Assembly: GCA_001800015.1 (NCBI GenBank)
Contig: MGUO01000075.1
Coordinates: forward strand, 3,916-10,032
Origin: Elusimicrobia bacterium RIFCSPHIGHO2_02_FULL_57_9
GTDB taxonomy: Bacteria > Elusimicrobiota > Elusimicrobia > UBA1565 > UBA9628
Direction: 5' to 3'
Length of the DNA: 6,117 bases
The number at the start of each line of letters is the position of its first letter. The stretch's first letter is position 1. A program made the translations under genes and the position numbers. Below the pieces are notes generated by a model. It made no database searches. It was not told the DNA's origin and saw nothing but the letters and a program-made list of their open reading frames with translations. Shown piece after piece: positions 1 through 6,093 of the stretch.

Positions 1-1246
1 CAAAGTCGTGCTGGTCGATGATCTTTTTTATCAAGGGAAGACGGTGGTTCTTGACCACGGCTTTGGAATCGTCAGCTATTATTCCCACCTATCGACGAGC
101 TCCGTCGTTACGGGGGAAAGGGTCTTGCGGGGAGGCCTATTGGGGAAAGTCGGCAAGACCGGCAGGGCTACGGGGCCCCATCTGCATTGGGCCGTTAAGG
201 TGAACAATGCCCGCATCGACCCATTTTCGCTGCTGGAGTTGGATCTGGATTCTTATCTGGCTGCTCCAATCTATCCCGAGGGCTTTACGCCCGCGCGCGG
301 CGTGCATCTGACCGCATGGGCGGCGGGTTCCCCGAAGGCGCTGCGCTCATTTCTGGAGCGGATCCAAAACACATCGATCAACACCATTGTCGTGCCGGTC
401 AAGGAATTCGAGGGCGAGGTTTATATTCCCGGACTAATCCGAGCCAAGGAACTGGGCACCGCGCGCACCGCCATTGGCGATCCCCGGGGCATGATCAAGG
501 AGATGAAGGACAGAAACCTTCATACCATCGCCCGCGTGGTGGTGTTTAAGGACAATACCCTTCCCCGCCTGCATCCGGAGTTCGCCATCAAGCGTCCTGA
601 CGCAAGCCTCTGGACCAACAACAACGGCGTTGCCTGGGCCGATCCTTACAACCGGAAAGTGTGGGAATACAACATCGACATAGCTTCCTATGCCGCTTCT
701 TTGGGTTTCGACGAAATTCAATTCGATTATATCCGTTTTCCCTCGGATGGCGACACCACGCAATGCCGCTATTCCCGGGGGGATCACTCGCCCGAAACCG
801 CGGTTGAGAACTTGGCTGAATTTTTGAGTTATGCTCACCAGCGCCTTAAACCGACTAATGTTAAAATTTCAGTGGCGATATTCGGCATGACCACCACGGC
901 CCGCCATGACATGGGCATCGGACAGAAAATATCCGCTTTAACGGAACTGGTGGATTATGTCAGCCCCATGATGTATCCCTCGCATTACGCGCGGGGCGAA
1001 TATGGGCTCAAGGATCCCAACCGCGAACCCTACAAGGTCATCAACCGGGGGTTGCGCGACGCCAAGCAGCGCCTGGGCTCGTCCTCTTATAAGCTGCGGC
1101 CCTATTTGCAGGATTTTTCCCTGGGATTGCGCTACGGGCCTAAGGAGGTGCGGGCCCAGATCCTCGCAGCCCGCAATCAGGGCATCGAGAGTTGGATTTT
1201 TTGGAACCCGCAAAACCGCTACAACTGGCAAGCCTTGGAGCCGTAA
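1..1246 (+). CDS. M23 peptidase / DUF4015 putative glycoside hydrolase fusion, 5' end outside the window
   Basis: Partial gene: the frame is open from base 2 and no convincing start is visible. The GTG at 8 lies inside the peptidase fold, so the true start is upstream. Numbering from that GTG, residues 1-75 match the end of an M23 (LytM-like) zinc endopeptidase: a KTVVLDHG strand, the His of SHLS (27) and the HLH motif (58-60) preceded by TGRATGP. The upstream HxxxD zinc motif is beyond the edge. Residues 95-412 look like DUF4015, a putative TIM-barrel glycoside hydrolase: RGVHLTAWAAGS near 98, the hallmark FDEIQFDYIRFPSDG (234-248; Asp240 is the likely catalytic or strand-4 acid), SPMMYPSHY (319-327) and an ESWIFWNP end. 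M23 enzymes cut peptidoglycan cross-bridges, so a cell-wall role with the second domain acting on glycan is a reasonable inference, but DUF4015's substrate is unproven. Ends at TAA, 4 bases from a convergent tRNA. Export signal cannot be judged. Confidence 0.88.
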   Translation, partial: KVVLVDDLFYQGKTVVLDHGFGIVSYYSHLSTSSVVTGERVLRGGLLGKVGKTGRATGPHLHWAVKVNNARIDPFSLLELDLDSYLAAPIYPEGFTPARGVHLTAWAAGSPKALRSFLERIQNTSINTIVVPVKEFEGEVYIPGLIRAKELGTARTAIGDPRGMIKEMKDRNLHTIARVVVFKDNTLPRLHPEFAIKRPDASLWTNNNGVAWADPYNRKVWEYNIDIASYAASLGFDEIQFDYIRFPSDGDTTQCRYSRGDHSPETAVENLAEFLSYAHQRLKPTNVKISVAIFGMTTTARHDMGIGQKISALTELVDYVSPMMYPSHYARGEYGLKDPNREPYKVINRGLRDAKQRLGSSSYKLRPYLQDFSLGLRYGPKEVRAQILAARNQGIESWIFWNPQNRYNWQALEP

Positions 1247-1250
1247 CCGG

Positions 1251-1337
1251 CGGAAGGGGGGGGATTCGAACCCCCGAGAGCTGTTACACTCTACACGATT
1301 TCCAGTCGTGCCGTTTCAACCGCTCACGCACCCTTCC
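1251..1337 (-). tRNA. tRNA-Ser (anticodon GGA)
   Basis: An 87-base class II tRNA read on the minus strand. The 7-bp acceptor stem pairs GGAAGGG (1331-1337) with CCCTTCC (1252-1258), with discriminator G at 1251. The D arm contains AGCGGTTGAAA. The anticodon stem CACGA/TCGTG encloses loop CTGGAAA, with anticodon GGA at 1301-1303, which reads UCC and UCU. A long variable arm follows the anticodon stem (GAGTG...AGCTCTC region), as expected for serine. The T arm is GGGGG-TTCGAAT-CCCCC (1259-1275). The 3' CCA is not encoded (the genome continues CCG), so a CCA-adding enzyme is needed. It lies 17 bases downstream of uppP and 4 bases from the stop of the convergent peptidase/hydrolase gene. It may be co-transcribed with uppP or use its own weak promoter. 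Confidence 0.96.
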
Positions 1338-1351
1338 ACTCAACTGGATAG

Positions 1352-1359
1352 ATTTTATA
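1352..1359 (-). promoter_or_regulatory. possible -10 element for tRNA-Ser
   Basis: On the minus strand this reads TATAAAAT, overlapping the uppP stop codon, and would start transcription about 7-8 bases before the mature tRNA. No good -35 is present at 16-18 bases. The nearest is TTGGCT at 1382-1387, 22 bases away. It could equally be chance A/T sequence at the end of uppP. Confidence 0.22.
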
Positions 1360-2125
1360 AAAAAAACAGAAGCACGCCGATAGCCAAACGGTAAAGCACG
1401 AAGACGTTCAGGTTCTTGGTGCGCACGTAAGCGAGCAAAAACTGGATGGCCAGATAGCCGGAAATGGCCGAGGTCGCGATCCCGATCCCAAAGGGGACGG
1501 CGGCTATATCAGGGCCGATCTTCGCAATCTCAAGCAGGCCGGCGCCTAAAACCACGGGAACGGCAAGCAGAAAGGAAAACCGCGCGGCGGCTTCGCGGTT
1601 AAGCCCCAAAAAAAGAGCGGCGGTGATGGTGATGCCCGAGCGGGAAACCCCGGGCACCAAGGCCACGGCTTGGGCCAAGCCGATGAGCAGGCAGGTTTTT
1701 AAATTCAATCCGTCCAGGCCTTTGGACTGGACGGCCTTAAGGTCAGCCAGTCCCAGCAGAATCCCAAAAGCCATCAGGGTCAGGGCGATGGGCTTCGGGT
1801 CGTGAAAAACCGTCTCCACGCGGTCTTCCAAGGCAAGGCCCGCTATGACCGCGGGGATCGTTCCCAGAACAATGCCCCAGAATAGACGGCTGTTGACCGT
1901 TCCGTCGCGCTTAAGCCCGGAAAGCAGAAGCTGCCGCCATTGCCGCCAGAAACAAATGACGAGGGCCAGCAATGTTCCCCAATGCAGGGCGACGTCAAAA
2001 GCCAGGCCCTGGTATTTCCATCCCAGGGCCCACGGCAAAAGCACCAAATGAGCGGAGCTGGAAATAGGAAGAAATTCAGTTAGGCCCTGAAGGAGTCCCA
2101 GGAGCGCGGCCTGCGCGTAGTCCAT
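1355..2125 (-). CDS. uppP: undecaprenyl-diphosphate phosphatase (BacA/UppP type)
   Basis: Integral membrane enzyme that removes one phosphate from undecaprenyl diphosphate. This recycles the lipid carrier for peptidoglycan and other envelope polymers; overproduction of the family gives bacitracin resistance. The 256-residue product is near the family's usual 260-280. Both signature motifs are present. The first is the (E/Q)xxxE region QGLTEFLPISSSAHL, with Gln13, Glu17, Ser22-24 and His26. The second is PGVSRSGIT at 158-166 with catalytic Arg162. Gln rather than Glu at the first position is a normal family variant. Hydrophobic helices fill most of the length, including re-entrant segments around both motifs. 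ATG at 2125 puts the first motif at its expected distance from the N terminus; only a weak AGG lies upstream. It starts 15 bases after the stop of the REC-MBL gene, so the two are probably co-transcribed, and the tRNA-Ser follows 17 bases downstream. Confidence 0.96.
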   Translation of the reverse strand: MDYAQAALLGLLQGLTEFLPISSSAHLVLLPWALGWKYQGLAFDVALHWGTLLALVICFWRQWRQLLLSGLKRDGTVNSRLFWGIVLGTIPAVIAGLALEDRVETVFHDPKPIALTLMAFGILLGLADLKAVQSKGLDGLNLKTCLLIGLAQAVALVPGVSRSGITITAALFLGLNREAAARFSFLLAVPVVLGAGLLEIAKIGPDIAAVPFGIGIATSAISGYLAIQFLLAYVRTKNLNVFVLYRLAIGVLLFFL

Positions 2126-2132
2126 CGCGCCT

Positions 2133-2138
2133 ATCTTA
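2133..2138 (-). promoter_or_regulatory. TANNNT-type -10-like hexamer before uppP
   Basis: Minus-strand TAAGAT lies exactly 7 bases upstream of the uppP ATG, in the 15-base gap after the REC-MBL gene. No TTG-type -35 occurs 16-18 bases further up. It matches the spacing of the better-supported hexamers at 3380-3385 and 3446-3451, which is the only reason to list it. Read-through from the upstream gene is the simpler explanation for uppP expression. Confidence 0.18.
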
Positions 2139-2140
2139 GC

Positions 2141-3370
2141 TTAAAACGAGAGGGTCATTCCTTCTTTTGCGCCGAAGCAATCCAGCTTCTGGCCGGTTTT
2201 GGCTATATGCTCGCGGCATTCATTGATAAAGCGGTCCATCATCTCGTCGGTGTGGAGGGGATCGTGGTGAAACAAAGCCAGCCGCTTGACCTTGGCCTTG
2301 GCCGCCAGGCCGAGCACGTCCGAGAATGTGCTGTGTCCCCAGCTTTTCTTGATTTTATATTCCTCGTCGGTATATTGGGCTTCACTGATCAGCAAATCGC
2401 TGCCGGCCACGAATTTGGCGATGTCGTCGTCTTCTTTGCGACTGAACTCTCCTTTGTTGTTGAGCTTGCCGTAAGGCTCATGATCGCTCAAATAAGAGAG
2501 GGTACAATTCTTGGTTTCAAAGCGAAAGCCGATGGTAATGCCCGGATGATTGAGATAGTGATAGCTGATCCTAACCTTGTTTAAATTAATAGCGTCGGTC
2601 AGCTCAAAAAACTGCAGCTGCGAGGCGATCTCATCGAGCCTGACGGGGAAATAGGCCGGATTCATCTGGCCGCTCATCACTTCTTTCAGGCTCAGGGTCG
2701 TGCCATGCGCGCCGTAAATCGTGAATTTGTTTTTTTCCTGGTAGAGGGGCATGAAAAACGGGAAGCCCTGGATATGATCCCAATGAGTATGGCCGATGAA
2801 GATATGGCCTTCGATGGGCTTGTCTTGATATTCCTTGAGCAAGGAGTTGCCCAAGTCCCGCAGCCCGGTGCCGGCGTCGATGATGAATAGCTGATTGCCG
2901 ATGCGCAGTTCGGTGCAGGGAGTGTTGCCCCCGTAGCGCTGGGTTTGCGGGCCCGGGGCGGGGACTGAGCCGCGCGTGCCCCGGAACTGCAATTTGACGG
3001 GTTTTTTTTCCCCGTTAAGCAGCGCGGCGATCTCCTCCAGGAAATTGTCGATTTCGAACGGTTTAACCACGAAAATGTCGGCGCCGGCCTCGGAGGCGGT
3101 TTTGATGTCATGAGGGTAGGACTTCGATGAAAGAATGAGCACCTTGATGTCCTTGAGATTTTCATCCTGGCGTATTCTTTTGCAGACCTCGAAGCCGTGC
3201 ATGCGCGGCATGAGCACGTCGAGAACGACCAGGTCGGGAGCCTCCTTTTTGACCATTTCCAGGCCCGCCAGCCCGTCTTCGGCGCTTAAAACCTTATACC
3301 TGGGCTTGAGCAGTTCGGTGACCAGTTCCCGCATGCACGGGTCGTCGTCCACGATCACGATCTTTTTCAT
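2141..3370 (-). CDS. response regulator receiver domain fused to a metallo-beta-lactamase-fold hydrolase
   Basis: A 409-residue two-domain protein with no predicted signal or membrane segment, so likely cytoplasmic. Residues 1-118 are a complete CheY-like receiver: acidic pocket Asp8-Asp10, phospho-acceptor Asp51 in VVLDVLMP, Ser81/Ser82 at the switch position and Lys103 in VVKPF. From about 126 to 409 is a metallo-beta-lactamase fold of the RNase Z/PDE-like branch. It opens with RGTRGS and YGGNTPC. The metal motif HTHWDH is at 194-199, with further probable ligands His275 (LNHPG), Asp296 (SDHEP) and His368/369 (LFHHDP), and a WGHST motif at 345-349. All expected metal ligands are present, so the hydrolase should be active. 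The substrate is unknown; a cyclic nucleotide or other phosphodiester is a family-based guess. There is no DNA-binding domain, so output is probably enzymatic. No histidine kinase is in the window. The ATG at 3370 gives the classic MKKIVIVDDD start. Confidence 0.93.
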   Translation of the reverse strand: MKKIVIVDDDPCMRELVTELLKPRYKVLSAEDGLAGLEMVKKEAPDLVVLDVLMPRMHGFEVCKRIRQDENLKDIKVLILSSKSYPHDIKTASEAGADIFVVKPFEIDNFLEEIAALLNGEKKPVKLQFRGTRGSVPAPGPQTQRYGGNTPCTELRIGNQLFIIDAGTGLRDLGNSLLKEYQDKPIEGHIFIGHTHWDHIQGFPFFMPLYQEKNKFTIYGAHGTTLSLKEVMSGQMNPAYFPVRLDEIASQLQFFELTDAINLNKVRISYHYLNHPGITIGFRFETKNCTLSYLSDHEPYGKLNNKGEFSRKEDDDIAKFVAGSDLLISEAQYTDEEYKIKKSWGHSTFSDVLGLAAKAKVKRLALFHHDPLHTDEMMDRFINECREHIAKTGQKLDCFGAKEGMTLSF

Positions 3371-3379
3371 GGGCCCTAC

Positions 3380-3408
3380 AATTTAACAGGGATTTGTAAG
3401 TTAGTCAA
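3380..3408 (-). promoter_or_regulatory. sigma70-type promoter for the REC-MBL gene, nearly leaderless
   Basis: Minus strand: -35 TTGACT (3403-3408), exact 17-base spacer, -10 TAAATT (3380-3385). Only 9 bases separate the -10 from the ATG at 3370, so transcription would begin 0-4 bases before the start codon. The AGGG in that gap is only 3 bases from the ATG, too close for a normal ribosome-binding site and mostly outside the predicted mRNA. Confidence 0.6.
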
Positions 3409-3422
3409 TACTCCCGGTTGGC

Positions 3423-3451
3423 TTGCCCGTCCCCCTGAAAAAACCTAGAAT
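3423..3451 (+). promoter_or_regulatory. sigma70-type promoter for the nuoJKLM operon, leaderless
   Basis: Plus strand: -35 TTGCCC (3423-3428), 17-base spacer, -10 TAGAAT (3446-3451, one mismatch to TATAAT). The ATG at 3459 begins 8 bases after the end of the -10, right where transcription should start. This supports 3459 as the nuoJ start over ATG 3453 or TTG 3423, since the latter two would begin upstream of the predicted transcript. The -35 faces that of the divergent promoter, 14 bases away. Confidence 0.5.
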
Positions 3452-3458
3452 CATGCTC

Positions 3459-3941
3459 ATGATTTCCCAGTTTGGGGTGTATTTTGCCTCTCTGGCCGCG
3501 GCCGTTTTCGCGGGTCTGATGATAGGGCAGAAATCCCTTTATGCCGCCGCCGTTTGCCTGCTGGCCGTTCTGCTTCAGGCGGCGGCGCTGTTTTTCTTTA
3601 TGGGCGCTTCCTTATTGGCGTTTCTACAGGTCATGATATACGCCGGCGCGGTGATGGCGCTGGTTGTCATCGCCATTATGACCGCGCCCACGCCTGTTGC
3701 CGCGGAAAATGTTTGGAGCCGTTTGGCCCTGCCCAAGCCTCTGATCGCCGCGGTTTTCATCCTGCCTTTCTTGGAAATAGCCGCGCTGATCATGGGGGGC
3801 GGCCTACCCGCGGGTATTGCGGGCAACGTCGAAGCTTTGCAGGCGCGTCTGGGCTCCGTTCTTTTCGGCCCTTATGCCGCGGCTACCGAGGCCGTCACCC
3901 TTCTGATGCTTATTTCGGCTTTGGCCGTCATCGATCAATGA
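3459..3941 (+). CDS. nuoJ: NADH-quinone oxidoreductase subunit J
   Basis: Membrane-arm subunit of complex I, lying between the quinone-binding region and the antiporter-like subunits; its third helix takes part in coupling quinone reduction to proton pumping. The 160-residue product shows about five hydrophobic helices (roughly 3-23, 27-49, 52-75, 93-113 and 141-158). The family signature is IYAGAVM at 60-66, with Tyr61 in the third helix. Gln57 stands where E. coli has Glu; a Gln here also occurs in other NuoJ proteins from memory. The product is slightly shorter than E. coli NuoJ (184) but keeps the final helix. Start choice: ATG 3459 fits the promoter at 3423-3451 and leaves a normal first helix. 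ATG 3453 is two codons upstream and TTG 3423 is unlikely. No good Shine-Dalgarno is present; AGAA at 3447-3450 is the nearest. First gene of the operon, with its stop overlapping the nuoK start by 4 bases. Confidence 0.92.
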   Translation: MISQFGVYFASLAAAVFAGLMIGQKSLYAAAVCLLAVLLQAAALFFFMGASLLAFLQVMIYAGAVMALVVIAIMTAPTPVAAENVWSRLALPKPLIAAVFILPFLEIAALIMGGGLPAGIAGNVEALQARLGSVLFGPYAAATEAVTLLMLISALAVIDQ

Positions 3942-4234
3942 CCGGCGCGATTTGGGGCGCCTGCGGCGTTTTATTTGCCTCGGGACTCATTCTGATGGTT
4001 TTTAGGCGCCAGCTTTTAGCCATGCTTTTGGGCCTTGAGCTGATGATCAACGCCGCCAACATCGCCTTGGTTTATTACTCAAGCCTATTTGCGGACGCCG
4101 AGACTATGTCGGTGGCGCTTTTGATCATCGCAGTGGCGGCCGCCGAGGCGGTTATCGGGCTGTCTCTTATTATTCAGCTTCAGCGCAGCGCGCGGCCCAC
4201 TGATTCGGCGTCGCTGCGGGAGTTGTTCGGGTGA
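3938..4234 (+). CDS. nuoK: NADH-quinone oxidoreductase subunit K
   Basis: Small three-helix membrane subunit of complex I, homologous to MrpC, which carries part of the proton path. The 98-residue product is nearly the same length as the 100-residue E. coli protein. The two buried glutamates needed for proton transfer are present: Glu34 in LLGLELMINAAN and Glu70 in AAAEAVIGLSLI, matching E. coli Glu36 and Glu72. Hydrophobic helices lie at about 3-21, 27-47 and 58-81, with a short polar tail. The start is the ATG that overlaps the nuoJ stop (ATGA), with no Shine-Dalgarno before it, so translation is probably coupled to nuoJ. The frame stays open upstream of 3938 into nuoJ, but that stretch is a shadow reading. 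The stop overlaps the nuoL GTG start by 4 bases. Confidence 0.96.
   Translation: MTGAIWGACGVLFASGLILMVFRRQLLAMLLGLELMINAANIALVYYSSLFADAETMSVALLIIAVAAAEAVIGLSLIIQLQRSARPTDSASLRELFG
4219..4222 (+). promoter_or_regulatory. ribosome-binding site for nuoL
   Basis: GGAG, 8 bases upstream of the GTG at 4231, inside the end of nuoK. It supports the GTG as the nuoL start and is the only well-placed Shine-Dalgarno core among the starts seen here. Confidence 0.55.
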
Positions 4235-6093
4235 TCGAGATACCCTTGGCCGTTTTTGTTCTGCTCATCGCTCCGGTCGCCGCCCTTTTGCTGGGCTTTT
4301 TCATCCTGCGCCCCGCAAAGCCCGACTGGACGCATTGGCCGATCCTGGCCTCCTGCGCGCTGGTCTGCGTGGCGAGTCTCGCCTTGGCCGCGCGGGTTTA
4401 CACGGGTTGGGGCATCGACGCTACGATTTATACCTGGATGGCCGCCGGCAATTGGGGCGTGCCTTTCGGCGTGCGCGTGGACGGCTTGAGCGCCTCCATG
4501 CTGCTCATGGTTTCCTTGGTAGGCGCCCTGATTCAAGTTTACGCTGTGGGCTACATGAAGGGCGATCCCGGTTTCTCCCGGTTTTTTCTCTATTTTCACA
4601 TGTTCTATCTGGCCATGATCGGGCTTTTGCTGTCGAACAATTACGTGCAGTTTTATCTTTTTTGGGAAATGGTGGGAGTGGCCTCTTATCTGCTGATCGG
4701 CTTTTGGTATGAGAAAGAGGCGCCGCGCAAGGCCGCCATGCAGGCTTTTCTGACCAATCGGGTCGGGGATTTCGGGCTGATGCTGGCGGTTTTGATACTG
4801 CTTTCCCTTTTCCATGGCAACACCCGCTTTGCCGTGGTTTTTCCTTTGATCACCGCGGTTAATCCCTCGCTGATCGCCTTGGTCGGCTTGTTGCTTTTTT
4901 GGGCGGCCACGGCCAAATCGGCGCAATTTCCGCTTTACTTCTGGCTGCCCGACGCCATGGAAGGCCCCACCCCGGTCTCGGCCTTGATGCACGCGGCCAC
5001 CATGGTAACGGCCGGGATTTTTCTGCTGGTGCGCTCCTGGCCCTTGATCGCCGCCATCGGCAATTTACCCGAATTGATCGGCGCTGTCGGCGCGATCACG
5101 GCCATCGGTGCGGCGATTATCGCGGCGACCAAGACGGATTTGAAGCGCATTCTGGCTTATTCCACGGTCAGCCATCTGGGGCTGATGGCTTTTGCCTTGG
5201 GATTGGGCCAGGTCGCGCCCGCCATGTTCCACCTGATCACCCACGGTTTTTTCAAAGCGGTTCTCTTCCTCTGCGTGGGCAATATCGCCCATGCCTTGGG
5301 GAAAGGCAGCGTGGAGGTCTGCGATGTCGGCGGGGTGGCCAAGAAAATGCCGGTGACCTTCGCCTGTTTTTCGGTCGGAGCGATTTCTCTGGCCGGCCTT
5401 TGGCCCTTTGCGGGCTTTTACAGCAAGGATGCCATCCTCAAGGCGGCGCTGCATCACGGGGGCATGGCGGCGGCGGCGGGTTTGCTGATCGAGACTTTAA
5501 GCGCTTTCTATATTTTCCGCATGCTGTTTTTGACGTTTTTGGGTCCTCGGACCGAGCAAAAAGGCCCCGGCCGCGCGCAGGAGCCCGGGCTGATGATGAG
5601 AGTTCCCATCGTCCTGCTGAGCTTGGGGGCCTTGAGCGCGGGCTGGTTTTTCTCCCATTTTTCCACCATGCTCTCCTCGGGCTGGCCGCTGCGCGACGGA
5701 GTGGCGCCCTTGCCTGAATTTTCCCGGACGACCCTGGCCGCGGCGACGGCAGCGGCCGCCCTGGGCGTTTTGGCCGCCTACTGGCTGACGATGATGCGGC
5801 CGGCATGGGACTGGCGCTGGCGGCGCGATCATCCTCATTGGGAGGAGATTTTTCAATCTGATTTCGGTTGGAAAGAGGTGGTGCGATTTTTCGTCCACTG
5901 GTTCGGCGGTCTCGCCCATAAAATAGGGCGGGATTGGGATGAAAAGGCATGGGACGGTTTCATCGAATCAACCCCATCAGTCGCCAGACGCCTGGGAGAG
6001 GCTGGCAGCGCGCTGGCCTCGGGCTTGATCAACGATTATTTATGGTGGATGCTGGCCGGAACTTCTCTGCTGCTCTACGCGGTGATCCGATGA
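4231..6093 (+). CDS. nuoL: NADH-quinone oxidoreductase subunit L
   Basis: Largest antiporter-like subunit of the complex I membrane arm (Proton_antipo family), at its far end. The 620-residue product is close to E. coli NuoL (613) and complete. Key proton-channel residues fall in family motifs: Glu146 in FWEMVGV, Lys229 in TAKSAQFPL, His254 in ALMHAATMV, Lys305 in DLKRILAYST, His334 and His338 with Lys342 in the ITHGFFKA region, and Lys399-Asp400 in FYSKD. These positions agree closely with E. coli numbering. The N-terminal Proton_antipo_N part spans about 70-130 and the antiporter core about 136-430. The C-terminal part (about 545-620) has the amphipathic lateral helix and final anchor expected of NuoL, which separates it from NuoM and NuoN. 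GTG start, with GGAG 8 bases upstream, overlapping the nuoK stop. An Ala-rich helix lies at 502-516. The stop overlaps the nuoM start. Confidence 0.97.
   Translation: MIEIPLAVFVLLIAPVAALLLGFFILRPAKPDWTHWPILASCALVCVASLALAARVYTGWGIDATIYTWMAAGNWGVPFGVRVDGLSASMLLMVSLVGALIQVYAVGYMKGDPGFSRFFLYFHMFYLAMIGLLLSNNYVQFYLFWEMVGVASYLLIGFWYEKEAPRKAAMQAFLTNRVGDFGLMLAVLILLSLFHGNTRFAVVFPLITAVNPSLIALVGLLLFWAATAKSAQFPLYFWLPDAMEGPTPVSALMHAATMVTAGIFLLVRSWPLIAAIGNLPELIGAVGAITAIGAAIIAATKTDLKRILAYSTVSHLGLMAFALGLGQVAPAMFHLITHGFFKAVLFLCVGNIAHALGKGSVEVCDVGGVAKKMPVTFACFSVGAISLAGLWPFAGFYSKDAILKAALHHGGMAAAAGLLIETLSAFYIFRMLFLTFLGPRTEQKGPGRAQEPGLMMRVPIVLLSLGALSAGWFFSHFSTMLSSGWPLRDGVAPLPEFSRTTLAAATAAAALGVLAAYWLTMMRPAWDWRWRRDHPHWEEIFQSDFGWKEVVRFFVHWFGGLAHKIGRDWDEKAWDGFIESTPSVARRLGEAGSALASGLINDYLWWMLAGTSLLLYAVIR

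Noticed and set aside
434..838. Minus-strand frame of 134 codons opposite the M23-DUF4015 gene.
   Set aside because: No recognisable motif or ribosome-binding site, and the opposite strand carries clear conserved domain motifs.
1359..1366. Run of eight T on the minus strand at the end of uppP, considered as an intrinsic terminator.
   Set aside because: No G+C-rich hairpin precedes it on that strand. The Ts encode the Phe-Phe-Leu end of UppP.
3377..3382. Plus-strand TACAAT as a -10 box for nuoJ.
   Set aside because: No -35-like sequence lies 16-18 bases upstream, and it overlaps the better divergent promoter. TAGAAT at 3446-3451 with TTGCCC is a better fit.
3806..3815. Ten-base palindrome ACCCGCGGGT, considered as an operator.
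   Set aside because: It lies within nuoJ coding sequence in G+C-rich context, has no second copy nearby, and needs no explanation beyond codon use.
3554..3937. Upstream extension of the nuoK frame into nuoJ.
   Set aside because: NuoK proteins are about 100 residues. The ATG at 3938 gives the right length and places Glu34 and Glu70 correctly. The upstream part is out-of-frame nuoJ.
4180..4992. Open reading frame of 270 codons on the minus strand opposite nuoK/nuoL.
   Set aside because: Its product is a low-complexity mix rich in Gly, His, Gln and Lys. It lies opposite strongly conserved nuoL, so it is a shadow of G+C-biased codon use.
4899..5717. Plus-strand open frame of 272 codons inside nuoL.
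   Set aside because: It is out of frame with nuoL, whose catalytic motifs run unbroken through the same stretch. The composition is not that of a real protein.
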